Of a stretch of DNA of 64,000 nucleotides, positions 33,051 through 44,400 are shown one piece after another. Positions within the stretch are counted from its first letter, which is position 1. Every line of letters starts with the position of its first letter. The DNA is taken from NCBI GenBank assembly GCA_022410635.1, contig JAJVDF010001209.1:62001-126000 (forward strand), in the 5' to 3' direction. The notes under the pieces were generated by a model. It did not search any database, was not told the origin of the DNA, and saw nothing but the letters and a program-made list of their open reading frames with translations. Source of the DNA: Tretioscincus oriximinensis. Taxonomy: Eukaryota; Chordata; Lepidosauria; Squamata; Gymnophthalmidae. Position numbers and translations under genes: made by a program.

Positions 33051-33539
33051 ATACATGAATAAGTTAAAAGAAAATGACACACAGCTTTCTCTGAACCCAT
33101 TTGCCATGCCTTCTGTTCCTGGAAAGCATTGCTGCTTGGAAGACAATATATGCTTTGTAAATCTGCCTGCTTTTATTTTCTTATCAGTTTGGGAGCAATA
33201 AACCTCAGAAGCTGCTGAAGCAAGGCACAAAACACTCCTGATGCAGGTACATTAATTCAAATGGAATGTTAGTTACACAGACACAAACATACTCTGAGCA
33301 GCATCAGGCAAGTGTGGAAAACATTATTTTGCTGAAATGTCCGCTCTCCTCCTCTCCAGGGAAAGCCAATTTTTCAGGTTTGCAAGTGAATTAGCTGCTC
33401 TGTGCTGATTAACTGGGCTCTCTGATATATTGATTTTCCTTGCCCAAGCATTTTACTACTATTTTAGATGTGTATGTGTGCAGACAGGCGTCACAAGGCT
33501 GACTGCATCTTTAACTGAATTAGGTTAAAAAAAAGAAAT
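33051..33539. other. Unassigned sequence
   Basis: No gene or repeat is recognised. Confidence 0.4.
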
Positions 33540-33652
33540 AGAAGAAAATCTGGTTTTTATATCCCGCCCTTCTCACCCAAAGTGACTCAGAGCATTTTAC
33601 AAGGTTAATTTTCACCTGGAGGCTTACATCTATTCTATCTTCCTCACCAGGT

Positions 33653-34644
33653 TATAAGAACATAAGAAGAGCCATACTGGCTCGGGCCACAGCCCATCTA
33701 TTCCAGCATTTTGTCTCACACAGAGGCCCACCAGATGCACCTAGGCAGTCTAAACAGAGGGAAGCAAAATATGCACCTGTTCACGACTCCCTGAAAATGG
33801 CATTTCAGGAGCACTACTCAGAGGCAACATCCAGACATTCATTCAAGTACCCATTTATACCCTTATTTATTTATGTATTTATTTACATTTTTATACCGCC
33901 CTATACCCGTAGGTCTCAGGGTGGTTAACAATAAAACCATCTTTTTAACACATTAAAAACAGCCTTTTCTAAAAATGGGGAGGAGACAGTAGTTTTCTAG
34001 CCAAAGGCCAGGCCAAAGAGGTGTGTCTTTAAGCATTTCCTGAAAGTGCACAGGGATGGTGATTGACGCACCTCAAGGGGGAGACTATTCCATAGTCTGT
34101 GGGCTGCCACAGAGAAGGCCCTATTCTGGGTTCCCACCCTCTCTGCCACTGAGGGTGGTGGTACAGTCAGGAGGGCCTCCCCTGCAGATCTTAGGGCACG
34201 AGCAGGCTCATATAGGAGAAGGCGTTCCTTTAGATATTGATGTCTATAAACCTGTCTAGTCCTGTCTTGAAACTATCCAAACTGTTAGCTACCACCACCT
34301 CTTCAGGAAGTAAATTCCACAGGCCGATGACTCTGGGTAAAAAAATATTTTCCTTTGTCTGCTCTCACTCTTCGGCCCATCAGTTTCAAGGATGGGCCTC
34401 TGGTCCTAGTGTTGTGTAATAGAGAAAACATTTTTTCATTATTCACCCTATCCATCCCATGCACAATTTTGTACACTTCAATCAGATCACCTCTCAGACG
34501 TCACCTTTTGAGGCTGAAGAGGCCCAGACATTGCAGCCTGACTTCATAAGGGAGGTGCTCCAGACCCTTGATCATTCTTGTTGCCCTTTTCTGCACAATA
34601 TCCCTCTTGACCAGAACTGAACACAGTATTCCAGGTTAGAGGTG
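33653..34644 (-). mobile_element. CR1 LINE 3' fragment, itself interrupted
   Basis: From the 3' end: GAACATAAGAAGAGCCATAC, then CATCTATTCCAGCATTTTGT, and after an insert ACCACCACCTCTTCAGGAAG, then TGGGCCTCTGGTCCTAGTGT, CAATCAGATCACCTCTCAGA, GAGGTGCTCCAGACCCTTGA and CTGAACACAGTATTCCAGGT. This is the established reverse-orientation CR1 order. It is interrupted at about 33856-34240 by an L2-like LINE. Confidence 0.75.
33856..34240 (-). mobile_element. L2-like LINE 3' end nested inside CR1
   Basis: TTTATTTACATTTTTATACC, then GCCCTATACCCGTAGGTCTC (reversed tail) leads into GTGTGTCTTTAAGCATTTCC, TGGGCTGCCACAGAGAAGGC and TCAGGAGGGCCTCCCCTGCA, shared with 20690-21180 and 57000-57790. CR1 sequence resumes on both sides, so this is the youngest insertion of the three. 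The plus frame at 34056-34259 is repeat-derived. Confidence 0.7.
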
Positions 34645-34845
34645 GTACTGATTTATCTAATTGAAACAAAGATTAAAAATCTACTTTAACACAACAATGT
34701 AACACTTCTTCTCTGATCACCAGGTTCCAGACTTCAGTTCAAGCAGTATTTATACTAGAATCTCTGAAGGCCACTAGAGGCCTCGAAACTGGATTTCTCA
34801 GTTGAAAGACCGGCTCTTAGCAACTGCGTCATTTGTGCCTTTTAA

Positions 34846-35255
34846 GAACATAAGGGGAGCCCTGGNGAATGAAGCCAGGGCCCATCTAATCCCGCATTCA
34901 GTCTCACACAGCAGCCCACCAATTCCAGTTGGGTAGTCTGAAACAGAAGAAGGCAAACCCCTCACCTGTTGTCGACTCCCTGAAAATGAATACTTCCTGT
35001 TACTCCATCTTGCAGTCAGTATCAAAGTATCCATCCGAGTAGCTATTGATACCCTTGCCTTCCATGAACTTGTCTAATCCAGACTAATTCCACAGACCAA
35101 TGGCCCTGTTGGTGAAAAAGGGACTTTCCCTTGTCTGTTCTAACCCTCCTGCCCATTAGTTTCAAGGAATGCCCCCTGGTCCTAGTGTTGTGTGATAGAG
35201 AAAATACTTTTTCTCTATTAACCTTATCCACCCCATGCAAGGTTTCACCAAGTGC
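34846..35255 (-). mobile_element. CR1 LINE 3' fragment, reverse
   Basis: AAGAACATAAGGGGAGCCCT, AATCCCGCATTCAGTCTCAC, ACTAATTCCACAGACCAATG and CCCCCTGGTCCTAGTGTTGT repeat the CR1 order of the preceding copy. Minus frames at 34798-35034 and 35043-35240 lie within it and are not genes. Confidence 0.7.
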
Positions 35256-37158
35256 AACTTATAATACTGGCAGTATCTGATGAAATTTCCTCTTATACAT
35301 ACTCATTAATAATGCAGCATTCCTGTCCTGCTTTTTTCATAGTAACTTTTACTGTGACTATAGTGAATTGGCTTTTATTGAAGTGGATATAGACTTCGCC
35401 AAGCATGGTGGAATTTGTTTGGCAATAAAAACCAGCTGACTTGTAAATAATGTTTTGGAAGCTTTCTATGAAAATACCAACAACAGCCTCCCAGTTTCTA
35501 ATAGAAAACTTCAAGGCTCTTTAGCCTCTTGATATCCAAATAATGTTATTTGAAAGCCTCTGTTGTTTTCTTGTGAGCAGATGAATTAAATTTCATAAAA
35601 GATGCTTGTGGACATAAAGCAAAAAGGCTGTAGTCAAGAACAAATGGAAGATTTAATACATGAACTGACATACACTCACCGCGATATCAATACACACAAA
35701 AGGAAATTGCACTCTGTATAGTTCAAATAGACAGGGCAGCGAAAGAGCAATTTACAAGGAGAAGACGGGATCATTAGAAAGGAGGAATCATAGCACTTGT
35801 GGTCTCACAGTACTAGCAAATATTTCACTTAATATTGCTTGCACTGCGGTTGTTTCCAGACAATTATCATTTTTTTTAAAAAAGGAGAGCGACTTCAGTG
35901 TAGTATCACGAAGGGACTGTTAAAGAAGCATGTCAGTAATAATCATATTTTAAATGAGTCAGGCAATGAAATTGAAAACTGGTCCTTGGGTTTGTCATTG
36001 AGAAAATGCTAACTGTTTCCAGATGTGGAATTGATGTTGCTCCTTCATTCACTCTTTTTTTCTATAGGGGATTAACTGCTGCACTGCAGAAGGGAATTAA
36101 CTGAGCAGGGAAAATCAAGAAATTTGAGATCTTAGGTTCTTTCAATGATGGGAAAGATTTTGGGGCCTTTGCAGGGGAGAAACTCTAAGATCTGTGTTCT
36201 TCCCTCCCGCTATGCCCCACCCACTTCCTGGTACCTTGTTTCCGACACCGCCTCTTTGGGGTCATGTGATTTCTGCCCCCACTTCTTTTGGGTGAAATGT
36301 GACCAAAAAAGGGATGGGTGGAAGTCACATGACTAAAAAAGCATGAACCACAGGTCACATGATCTGGAAGGGGGACGTATTGTTGCGATCGTATCAGGCA
36401 TGCTATATGAGGATGAGGATCCTGGACATGATAAGTTCGCCTTTTTGCATGACTTCTGCTGGTAAATTGGAGGGCCCGCCCCTTTTTTGACGTCACTTCC
36501 AGTCCCACTCCATCACATCATAGGGTTTTGTCCTGTATGCTATTTTGGGATGTTCCCGTGATAATCTGTGTCATGGGACTCACTGGGTGGCCTCTCTGGG
36601 CAGGCATTTCTTCCCCNAAAAATGAGTTTCTGGAGTTGAAAATGTGTTTTAAGGAACTCATTATTCCACATTTTCTGTATGGGAATAGTGCTACAGCACA
36701 TTAAATGTGTTGTAATAACTCCTTAAATAAGTTACATTACCAAAAGGACATATTAATCTGCTCTACATATGTAATAAAATGTACTAGCTTAGTCAGGCAG
36801 AAATTATATCACTGAAGCACCTTGGATCTGGCGTGCCTTCAAAGTGATTTTGCAAAATTCAGCACTTTTTGCTTAGTTGGATTAAGGGGATTTACCCAAG
36901 GTCTGGACTGATGACATGCTTCCTTTCCTATTGCAGGACAGCTATCATCAGCTATGACCTGATGGATGTTTTCTTGATTTAACCCACTTAAGTAGAAGTG
37001 CATTAGTTTGATCTGTTCTAGACCCTGTTTGTACAGACTCAGTGATCTACTGGGCCTATGCAAATAGGGCCTAGGACAGATCAAGCTAATCCTACTAAAG
37101 TGGATTAAATCAGGTAAATGTATTTTATAAACTATATATAAAATAACATTATATTAAC
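35256..37158. other. Unassigned sequence
   Basis: No gene is recognised. 36185-36560 is locally GC-richer with repeated GTCACATG-type words on both strands (GGTCATGTGATTTC; GTCACATGACT; GGTCACATGATC), possibly a decayed repeat. Confidence 0.4.
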
Positions 37159-37353
37159 TAGGATGACCAGATGACCCCTTTTGGGGTGGTGGTTGAAAAC
37201 TCTCTGTTTTTTCTGAGGAAATTTTTTTCAAAAAAAGTTTTTTTTTGGAAATTTTTTTGTTTCTTAATTTTTTTTTCCTCAGAAAAAAACGGGAGGCACC
37301 CCCAAAACGGGTTTTCAACACCCCCCCCAAAAGGGGTCATCTGGTCAGCCTAA
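37159..37353. mobile_element. hAT-type MITE (TGACCAG ends)
   Basis: TAGGATGACCAGATGACCCC, TTTT at the left and AAAAGGGGTCATCTGGTCAG, CCTA at the right form long inverted ends. The arms continue inward through TTCTGAGGAAATTTTTT and TCCTCAGAAAAAAACGGG. Its family is shared with 5735-6321 and 41004-41093. Overlapping frames on both strands (37158-37340, 37171-37353) reflect the palindrome. Confidence 0.75.
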
Positions 37354-37355
37354 AC

Positions 37356-37356
<1 letters not shown>

Positions 37357-37442
<86 letters not shown>
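37357..37442 (+). repeat. (ATT)n microsatellite
   Basis: About 28 uninterrupted ATT units directly follow the MITE at 37159-37353. The frame at 37245-37502 reads it as a run of tyrosines and is not a gene. Confidence 0.95.
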
Positions 37443-37443
<1 letters not shown>

Positions 37444-37900
37444 CACTGCTAGGGTTGCCATACATCCCGGGAAAATGGGACAATCCCGGTTTGGGGGACT
37501 AAAATATAATCTCCTCCGGGTTTTAAGTTAAAATCCCGGCTTTTTACATTCCCCGATGCAGCATCGGGGAATGTAAAAATGCAGGATTTTAATGGCAAAG
37601 CAGTCGTCAGAGGTGACGGCTGCGGGCCGGCAACGCTTTCCGGGGTCCTGGAAGGAACTTCGGAGCATCCGGTAGCTGCTCCAATGCTGGAGGCGGANTT
37701 TCACGCGCCTGCTTGCAAAGCGCGCCAACTCGCCTCTAGCAAAGGAAAAACGCCTGAGTTTGTAACAGGAGAATAGCTCTGTTCTCCTGTCACAAACCCA
37801 GGCATTTTTCCTCCGCTAGAGGTGAGTTGGTGAGCTAGCAGGCGCGTAAAACCCCGCCTCCAGCATTGGAACAGTTACGCACATGCGCTCGTGCGCACAC
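37444..37900. mobile_element. CpG-rich palindromic element, ends unresolved
   Basis: The element opens with TAGGGTTGCCATACATCCCG. It contains two hairpins. The first is TTTTTACATTCCCCGATGC (37541-37559), A, and its exact complement (37561-37579). The second is a long imperfect hairpin, 37679-37871, pairing CTCCAATGCTGGAGGCGG with CCGCCTCCAGCATTGGA, CTCGCCTCTAGC with GCTAGAGGTGAG, and GTTTGTAACAGGAGAA with TTCTCCTGTCACAAAC. No protein domain is visible. The right end is not resolved. Confidence 0.6.
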
Positions 37901-38208
37901 GGATGCTTGTGGTGAGACAGGCAGAAGTCCCCCACCCTGGACCCAGTTTTGGGCTGGTATTAATCTTTGGAAGAAGAATACTTGAGGGTTTAAAAATAAT
38001 TTGGATTCTCTTTCACAATACAAACAAAATAACAGAACCTAACACTGTTAAAGTCAGCTTATTCAAAGATATATTTATAGCTTGAACTATGATATTAAAA
38101 ATCAGTCAGTCAATACTAACAGAAACGTCTTACTTGTGTTTGATGTAAAATCATGATGTTTTCCTTATCTATTCTGGAAAGGTTTACCTGACCCTCTAAG
38201 AGAGAACA
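37901..38208 (+). other. Upstream flank of CCDC7 first coding exon
   Basis: AT-rich sequence without a CpG island or TATA-containing core promoter that I can support. An in-frame TAA at 38197-38199 sits 12 nt before the ATG. A possible splice acceptor (CTCTAAG|AG, ending 38200) would make 38201-38208 the end of the 5'UTR. The transcription start of CCDC7 is not identified. Confidence 0.4.
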
Positions 38209-38433
38209 ATGAATCCAGTGAGACTAAAAACAAATGACCCACAGCCTAACTCTCCACTTGGCATGAAAAGAAAAGGGAAAGGAGCCTACGAACCTGGGCC
38301 AATGGTTTTGATGCCTTCCATACCTCCCCAGTCGGTTACACAATATTCCATAGCCCTTCCATCAACAACCAACAAAGACCAAGCTTTAGATGAAATGGAT
38401 ATGCTCAGGAACATCACCCGACATCTAAATGAG
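38209..38433 (+). CDS. CCDC7: CCDC7 coding exon 1 (start codon)
   Basis: 75 codons, phase 0 end at donor GAG|GTAGGA. The ATG has A at -3 and an in-frame stop 12 nt upstream, so this start is well supported. Encodes [13 protein letters not shown] to [12 protein letters not shown]. Confidence 0.85.
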
Positions 38434-41400
38434 GTAGGATACGTACTTTGTTTTTAAACTTCCTTCAATTTTTCAAATACTCTTATTCTTTTATTATTAT
38501 TATATTCTGTTTCAGCAGATCTCCAATAGGAGTTTGCATTGCAGGCATCCTTCTCACATCTCAGGAGCAACAAATAATTACTAGCTCCTGCAGTAATGTG
38601 TTTGCAGAGAAGCAGTAAGGCTGCGTCCCCACTGAAGGAAAAATACCTGTTTTCAAAAAAAGGAGTGAAACCAGAGTCGCCCCTTATGAAAATAGTGTGT
38701 GTGGGGGGAGTNTACGCCGATTCAAACTGGTTTTTCTGCCAAACAAAGATCACAAGAATCCAGTTTCACTACAGATTAACTGTCCCCACTATAGGAAAAC
38801 CTAGTTGGTTTTGGCCATGGGCACATATCCCTCTGTCCAATCCTATAACTGTGGGTGTGTCTTCACAATACCCCCCTTCCCCCTTCTAACATTCCCCCAG
38901 TGAAAGATGGGGTAGGCTGACCAGATGACACCTTTTGAGGGGCTTGAAAACCCGGTTTTGGGGTGCCTCCCGGTTTTTGCTGAGGAAAAAAACTATTTTT
39001 CTGATATNTTTTTTCATCAGCAAAAACCGGGAGGCACACCAAAACCGGGTTTTCACCCCCACAAAAGGGGTCATCGGGTAAGCCTAGGTACTATGAGCAT
39101 TGCCTGACATGCGGAAGCCATTTTGGACAAAGCTTCTTAGAGTCCCTGAGCAAAGTTCTGCAAGCAAAGCGAGACTGAGTGTGGATATTTTTTGTGTAAT
39201 ACTTTATGTAAGNTTCCTGTTCTGATGCCTAGTGGAGCTGTCATATTTTGGACTTTGCTGGCCCACGCTCCTTCATTTATGTATCCTTTGCATATACAAA
39301 CCTAATTGAATTGTATCTGTTCTGCTGTGTGCATTGGCCAGGAGCCCTCCCCTTTTCCCTCCTCACATTCAGTAAACAGCGAGGGCAGAAAAAAATCTCA
39401 ATGATAAAATCTATTTATACTCCAGTTTGGGGGGTGGGGGGATAATCCCTCCAAACCAGTTGCTGTCTGTCCACTTCAGTGCCAAAACAGTTTGACTTTG
39501 GTTTAATTGAAAAACAGTCTGGCTACTTAGGTTTCTCACAGGTCTGACAACCATTTTTTTTTGCAATCAGGGTGACAAAAGTGATGTAGTGGCCTGAGCA
39601 ATGAGCTGCTGGTAGTTAGTGATGGGGCAAAATGGCTGTTGCACCATTCCAAAAGGAGATGCCAAAATTGATTTTTGCACTGGGTGGCACAGAACTACTA
39701 TAGTTGCAACCTTGCTAGTACNTTCTTCCCAAGAGCACAGGAATGAATTATAGAGTCCAAAATCATTATTTCACCCTTTGACCTCTTTAATTGTCTCATT
39801 ATATTATGGTGACATATGTTGATACAAATTAAAAGGCAGCCCACATCTGCACTGGAGGCTGATTCATGAGGAGGCTGCCTGTCTTGGGTTCTGTGAGAAA
39901 GTGTTACCATTTGATAATATTGGCTGGCAGTAAAAGAGAAACTGATCTACTTTGGCCAGACTGCCAAACTATGAGATTGGCAGAAATTATTTTTGGGATG
40001 GTGTATGGTCAGAATGAATGATTTTGGATTTATATGATTCATTGATATAGAACTACCTACACAGTCACTCTTTTTCTTCATTTTGTGAATGTTACCTGAA
40101 CTCTGCCTAGCTAAAAGGATTGCCGGAAACACCCTGTATTCAGTAGTAGACTGGGAGGTGAAGGGNCCCTCACCCATTGGATGGTAGTGTAGATGCCACA
40201 CAATACATTCCCTGCCCATTGTGTGAGCAAATACACATTTCTGATCTGTTGTACTTCGTACATGCAAAGCATCAAGCAGCACCAAAGACCAGTTGGGCCT
40301 GCGGCATTTAAAAAGCAGGTAATAAATGGGTGGGTGGGAGGGCCCACAAGAAACCCTGAATCAAAGGCTTGCTTGCCGTTGGACAACTTGCTTCTATGGC
40401 CAGTCCACTACTGCCTGTATGCACGAGCAGCTGTACTGGTCAATGTGCTGGACCAGCAAACATACAAGAAGCCTCCCTTAGTTCATGTTAGCATGCTGAC
40501 TCCCAGTACACTTGCTAGTTAAGCATTCCAGCCAAGACAGAATTGCTTCAATTAAATGCTTTATGATATACTATCTCACACTGCTTATTGGGTTGGGCAA
40601 ACTTTGAGTGATGATGAGGTAAATCTGAACAGACCTTAGATACTCTCCCAACACATACTTTTAATCAATCTTCAGTCCTAAAGAACTGGANTAAACCAAG
40701 AAAAAAACTATTTCCCCCATGAGTTTGTCCTGTTCTTCAGGACTGTATAGGAATAAAAATACATGTTGGGATAGCACTTTAGCTTTGTTATCTTTCTCTT
40801 GTAGTATTTAGCCCTTTTCCATAATGAGGAAAGTTCTAGAAATTATAAAAACTTGTGGAAGATAAATATGCAGTACAAGAAAAATGGTAGGAAAAAAGAT
40901 GATGGTTGACGGATACCTGCTTCTGGCTTTGTTGTCATGTAAAGTTTGATAGAGTTTGCACCAGAATTATAAAATTAGATGAATATGAAGTATGACCTGC
41001 AAGTAGGTTGACCAGTTTCCTCAGAAAAAACCAGGAGGCACCCCCAAAACGGGTTTTCAACCCTTCCCCAAAAGGTGTCATCTGGTCAGCCTACCTGCAA
41101 GAGATTGAAAATCTGTACTGTTGTTCCCTCTAGATTGTACACTCCATGGAAAATGTCTACCTAATAAAAGAGGAAATAAAAGAAGAGGATGAAGAGGAAG
41201 AAGAAGAGGAGGTGGCTGAGGAAGAAGCAGAACCACCTGTATGTTTAATTATTCAGGATTTGTTTTAATAAATTTCATGCTGCCATAACCAGCATGTCAA
41301 CCACAAATCCAGCTACAGGCCTTTTCCATACTGAACCTTATTCTGAGACATACCTCACATTAGGATCTGCCATTCACATGCCAGTGCAGACTATGGCAGA

Positions 41401-44400
41401 CCCTTATTCTGAGGTATATCACAGAACAAGGCCCTGTTAACATGGGCTCAGAAATGTGTTTAGATATCTGTTGCAACATATTTACAACATAATCCATAAC
41501 AGATCCATAAAACACAATATTGAGGCCCGAGGAAACAGACCTTAAGAGTCAGGTGCTATTAATACATCTTTAGTCCTGAAGAACTGGAATAAACCAGGAA
41601 AACGCATATTTTCCTGGTATAGTCTAATTCTTCAGGACTGAAAATTGATTGAAAGTATTTTTTGAATGGTACCCCAGTGAGGAAAGGACCATATATATAG
41701 TACTAACTGCTTAATTCAACAGCTGTTGAAAAATTGATAATTGTGGTGGTTCCCATTTATCTAGTCACAGTTTGTTGCCATTTCTTGCAATTCCTGCTTT
41801 CAAAGCTGGCTAGAGCTGTAGGCTAGTAGAAGGTGCTCACCCCTCTCCACATCTGACACAGAGCCTCAAAACCTGATCTCTCAGATGAGAGACCGTCTCC
41901 TTAGCGACTGTGCCAATTGGGGCCTGTCATAGTCTACCCTACCATGTTCCGGTAGATAGGAGGGTCATATTCCGAGATGTAGCNCAGAATAAGGCTCAGT
42001 GGGACAGGTTGCCAAACTACAACTTCCATTAGCTGTATCTGTAGTGATGGCAAGTGAAATGGAGGTAGCAAAGCAATGGAATACTGATTGCACAAACATA
42101 ACACTATTGCTTGCCAAGGCAATGTACTAAGACATATTGAAATCTCCCCATGATGTAGACTCACAGTTTCCTTTAGGATGCTGGAATGGCAGCAAGACTG
42201 GAAAAACAGAAAAAGCTATCAACTTCTCATTAGGAGAAAAAAAAATGAAGGCATTCCATGTGTTTAATAGAAAGGGCAACTCTTAAGCTGGAATGACAAG
42301 AGGCAGGTTAGAGTTAGTTAATAGTCATGCTCAATTCCTCACACAATATTTTATAGTAACCTACATCTGGAATTACTTCTTGTTGCACAGGCAGCAGGGG
42401 GAACGGAGGACTTTACTGGTTAGACTCTTGCTCCTGATAGGGCATGGCGTATAAAACAGAGTATTTTGCAATGAAGAAATAATTTGAATTAATGTGATTA
42501 TCACTGTCGCCCATGACCTGATTTGACATGCCCATGCACAGTGGATCATGCAAGCAGTCATTGGACCNGTTAAGTCCTTTTGCTTTTTCTGTAAAACCTG
42601 AGATGGAAGTTGATTTTTCTGTAACTGCGAGATATCAAATCTATAGCTANGTACTTCGCTAGGCTTGTCATGGGCTATTTAAATGATCCTGGAGTAAACA
42701 TGAGTCTGGATGCAATCTTAATGTCAGCATCAGCCTGTTTTTTAAGAGTGGTTTACATAACAAAGATATTAATTGTGCGTGAGCTTGGGGCACTGCTGGG
42801 ACTTGATGAAAAATCTTCCCATACATATACATTAAACATACATTTATGTATTATTTTTATCATTTGAAGGAACAACATGAAGATATGACAACTTTCCTAG
42901 TATGTTGCTCTCAACTTACTCGCCAGTTAGAAAATGCACTTCGTGAAGAGAAACAGGTACATATAGCTAAACATAACTGTAAACCTATTTTGCTTTTTGG
43001 CTGTAGAACTTGCACCTTAGATTGCATTCTGATACAGGTTACTGACTGTCTATGAAAAAAAAAATGATTTTCATTCACTAGAAAAATATATAAATAGGCT
43101 AAACTAGGATGGATGTCTGGATGCTGTCTCCGGGATGGAGCAACAGGTAGTGCTCCTGAAATGCCATTTGCAGGGAGCCATGGTCAAGTGAATATTTTAC
43201 TTTCCTCTGTTCCGATTGCCCAGGTACATCTGGAGGCAGAATGCAGGACTAGATGGGCTCTGGCCCGATCCATTATGGCTCTTCTTATGTTCTTGTGTTC
43301 TTAAACCGAAATAATACTTAGACTAGACTTTTGGTGAGGAAAGCATACCATTGTGAGTTTCATGTGATGGTCATGGTGGTGGCATCAAATAAATATTTCT
43401 TCACTACTTTTGTTATGTCCATTTGGAATTTATCTCGCTGATCTTTTTCACATTGTGAAGAATCTTACTCCCTCTCCTAAGAGATCTGGACACCTGTGAT
43501 AAGTTGGCAAGATCCTTTGAGGACAAAGACCCTCTTAGAATTTGACATTACCTTTGAGAAGAAAAATATGGCATTCTTTACATAACCATCTTAGCCATAT
43601 TGTGGGGAGTCATTTTTTGTTGTTGCAGCCTGAGGATATAGACATGCTACTTGCATACACTCAAGTATCCACTTGCTCTCTTGACCTTTGTCTCATTAAA
43701 ACATAGGAGCAAAAGTGGAGCTCAGCTGAATTGAACCACAACCTATCTAGTTCAGCCTTCTGTCTCATACAGTGACTCAACAGTTGCTTCTGAGCATGTC
43801 AAACAGCAGAAGAAGGCAAAATCTTTACCTGTACATGATTCCCTACAAATGGTATTTGGAGGAAGAGCTGTCAGGCTGCAGTCAATCAGTAGAGGTGAGG
43901 TTCTACCAGCATTCAAGAACTTGATTTCTAACCCCTTCTTAGGAGAAATCATGGGGCAAAATAAAGTAATTGTGATACAGCTGCTGGCATGCTTGGATGA
44001 AACCAATTATTTGGACACCTCCCAATCTGACTTCAGACTTGGGCACAGTACTGAGGCTGCCTTCCTTATTCTAATTGTTAACTTGTGAGGAAAGAGAGAT
44101 AAGAGGAATACCTCTAGACTGATCTGTGCATTTTGATACTATTGATCATAGGAATGGCTCCAGGCTATAAGAACTGGACCTGTGGTTCTTTGATGGTTCT
44201 GATCTTATCACTAGGATAAACTCCAAACTGTACATAGAGGAAATTTCTCATTGCCTCCTTGAAAACCCATTTGTAGGATTTCACAGGGACAGATCTCGTC
44301 TTCTGTGGTTTTTTTCAACATTTGTATTGAGCTGATAGGTGTAGTCTTTAGGAACTTTGAGATTCCAGTGTTACCAGTGCATGAATACATACAACTCTGT

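Larger units (their letters stand above)
33540..34845 (-). mobile_element. Family-A SINE variant split by nested LINE insertions
   Basis: The SINE 3' part (TTATATCCCGCCCTTCTCAC, then TTCACCTGGAGGCTTACATC, 33540-33655) and its 5' part (GGTGGTACTGATTTATCTAA from about 34645, then GGCCTCGAAACTGGATTTCT and CTTAGCAACTGCGTCATT to about 34840) are reversed and separated by about 1 kb of CR1. The 5' part also contains a segment (TGATCACCAGGTTCCAGACT) found in the SINE variant at 47580-47870. Confidence 0.6.

Noticed and set aside
37245..37502. Poly-tyrosine open frame
   Set aside because: Translation of an (ATT)n microsatellite.
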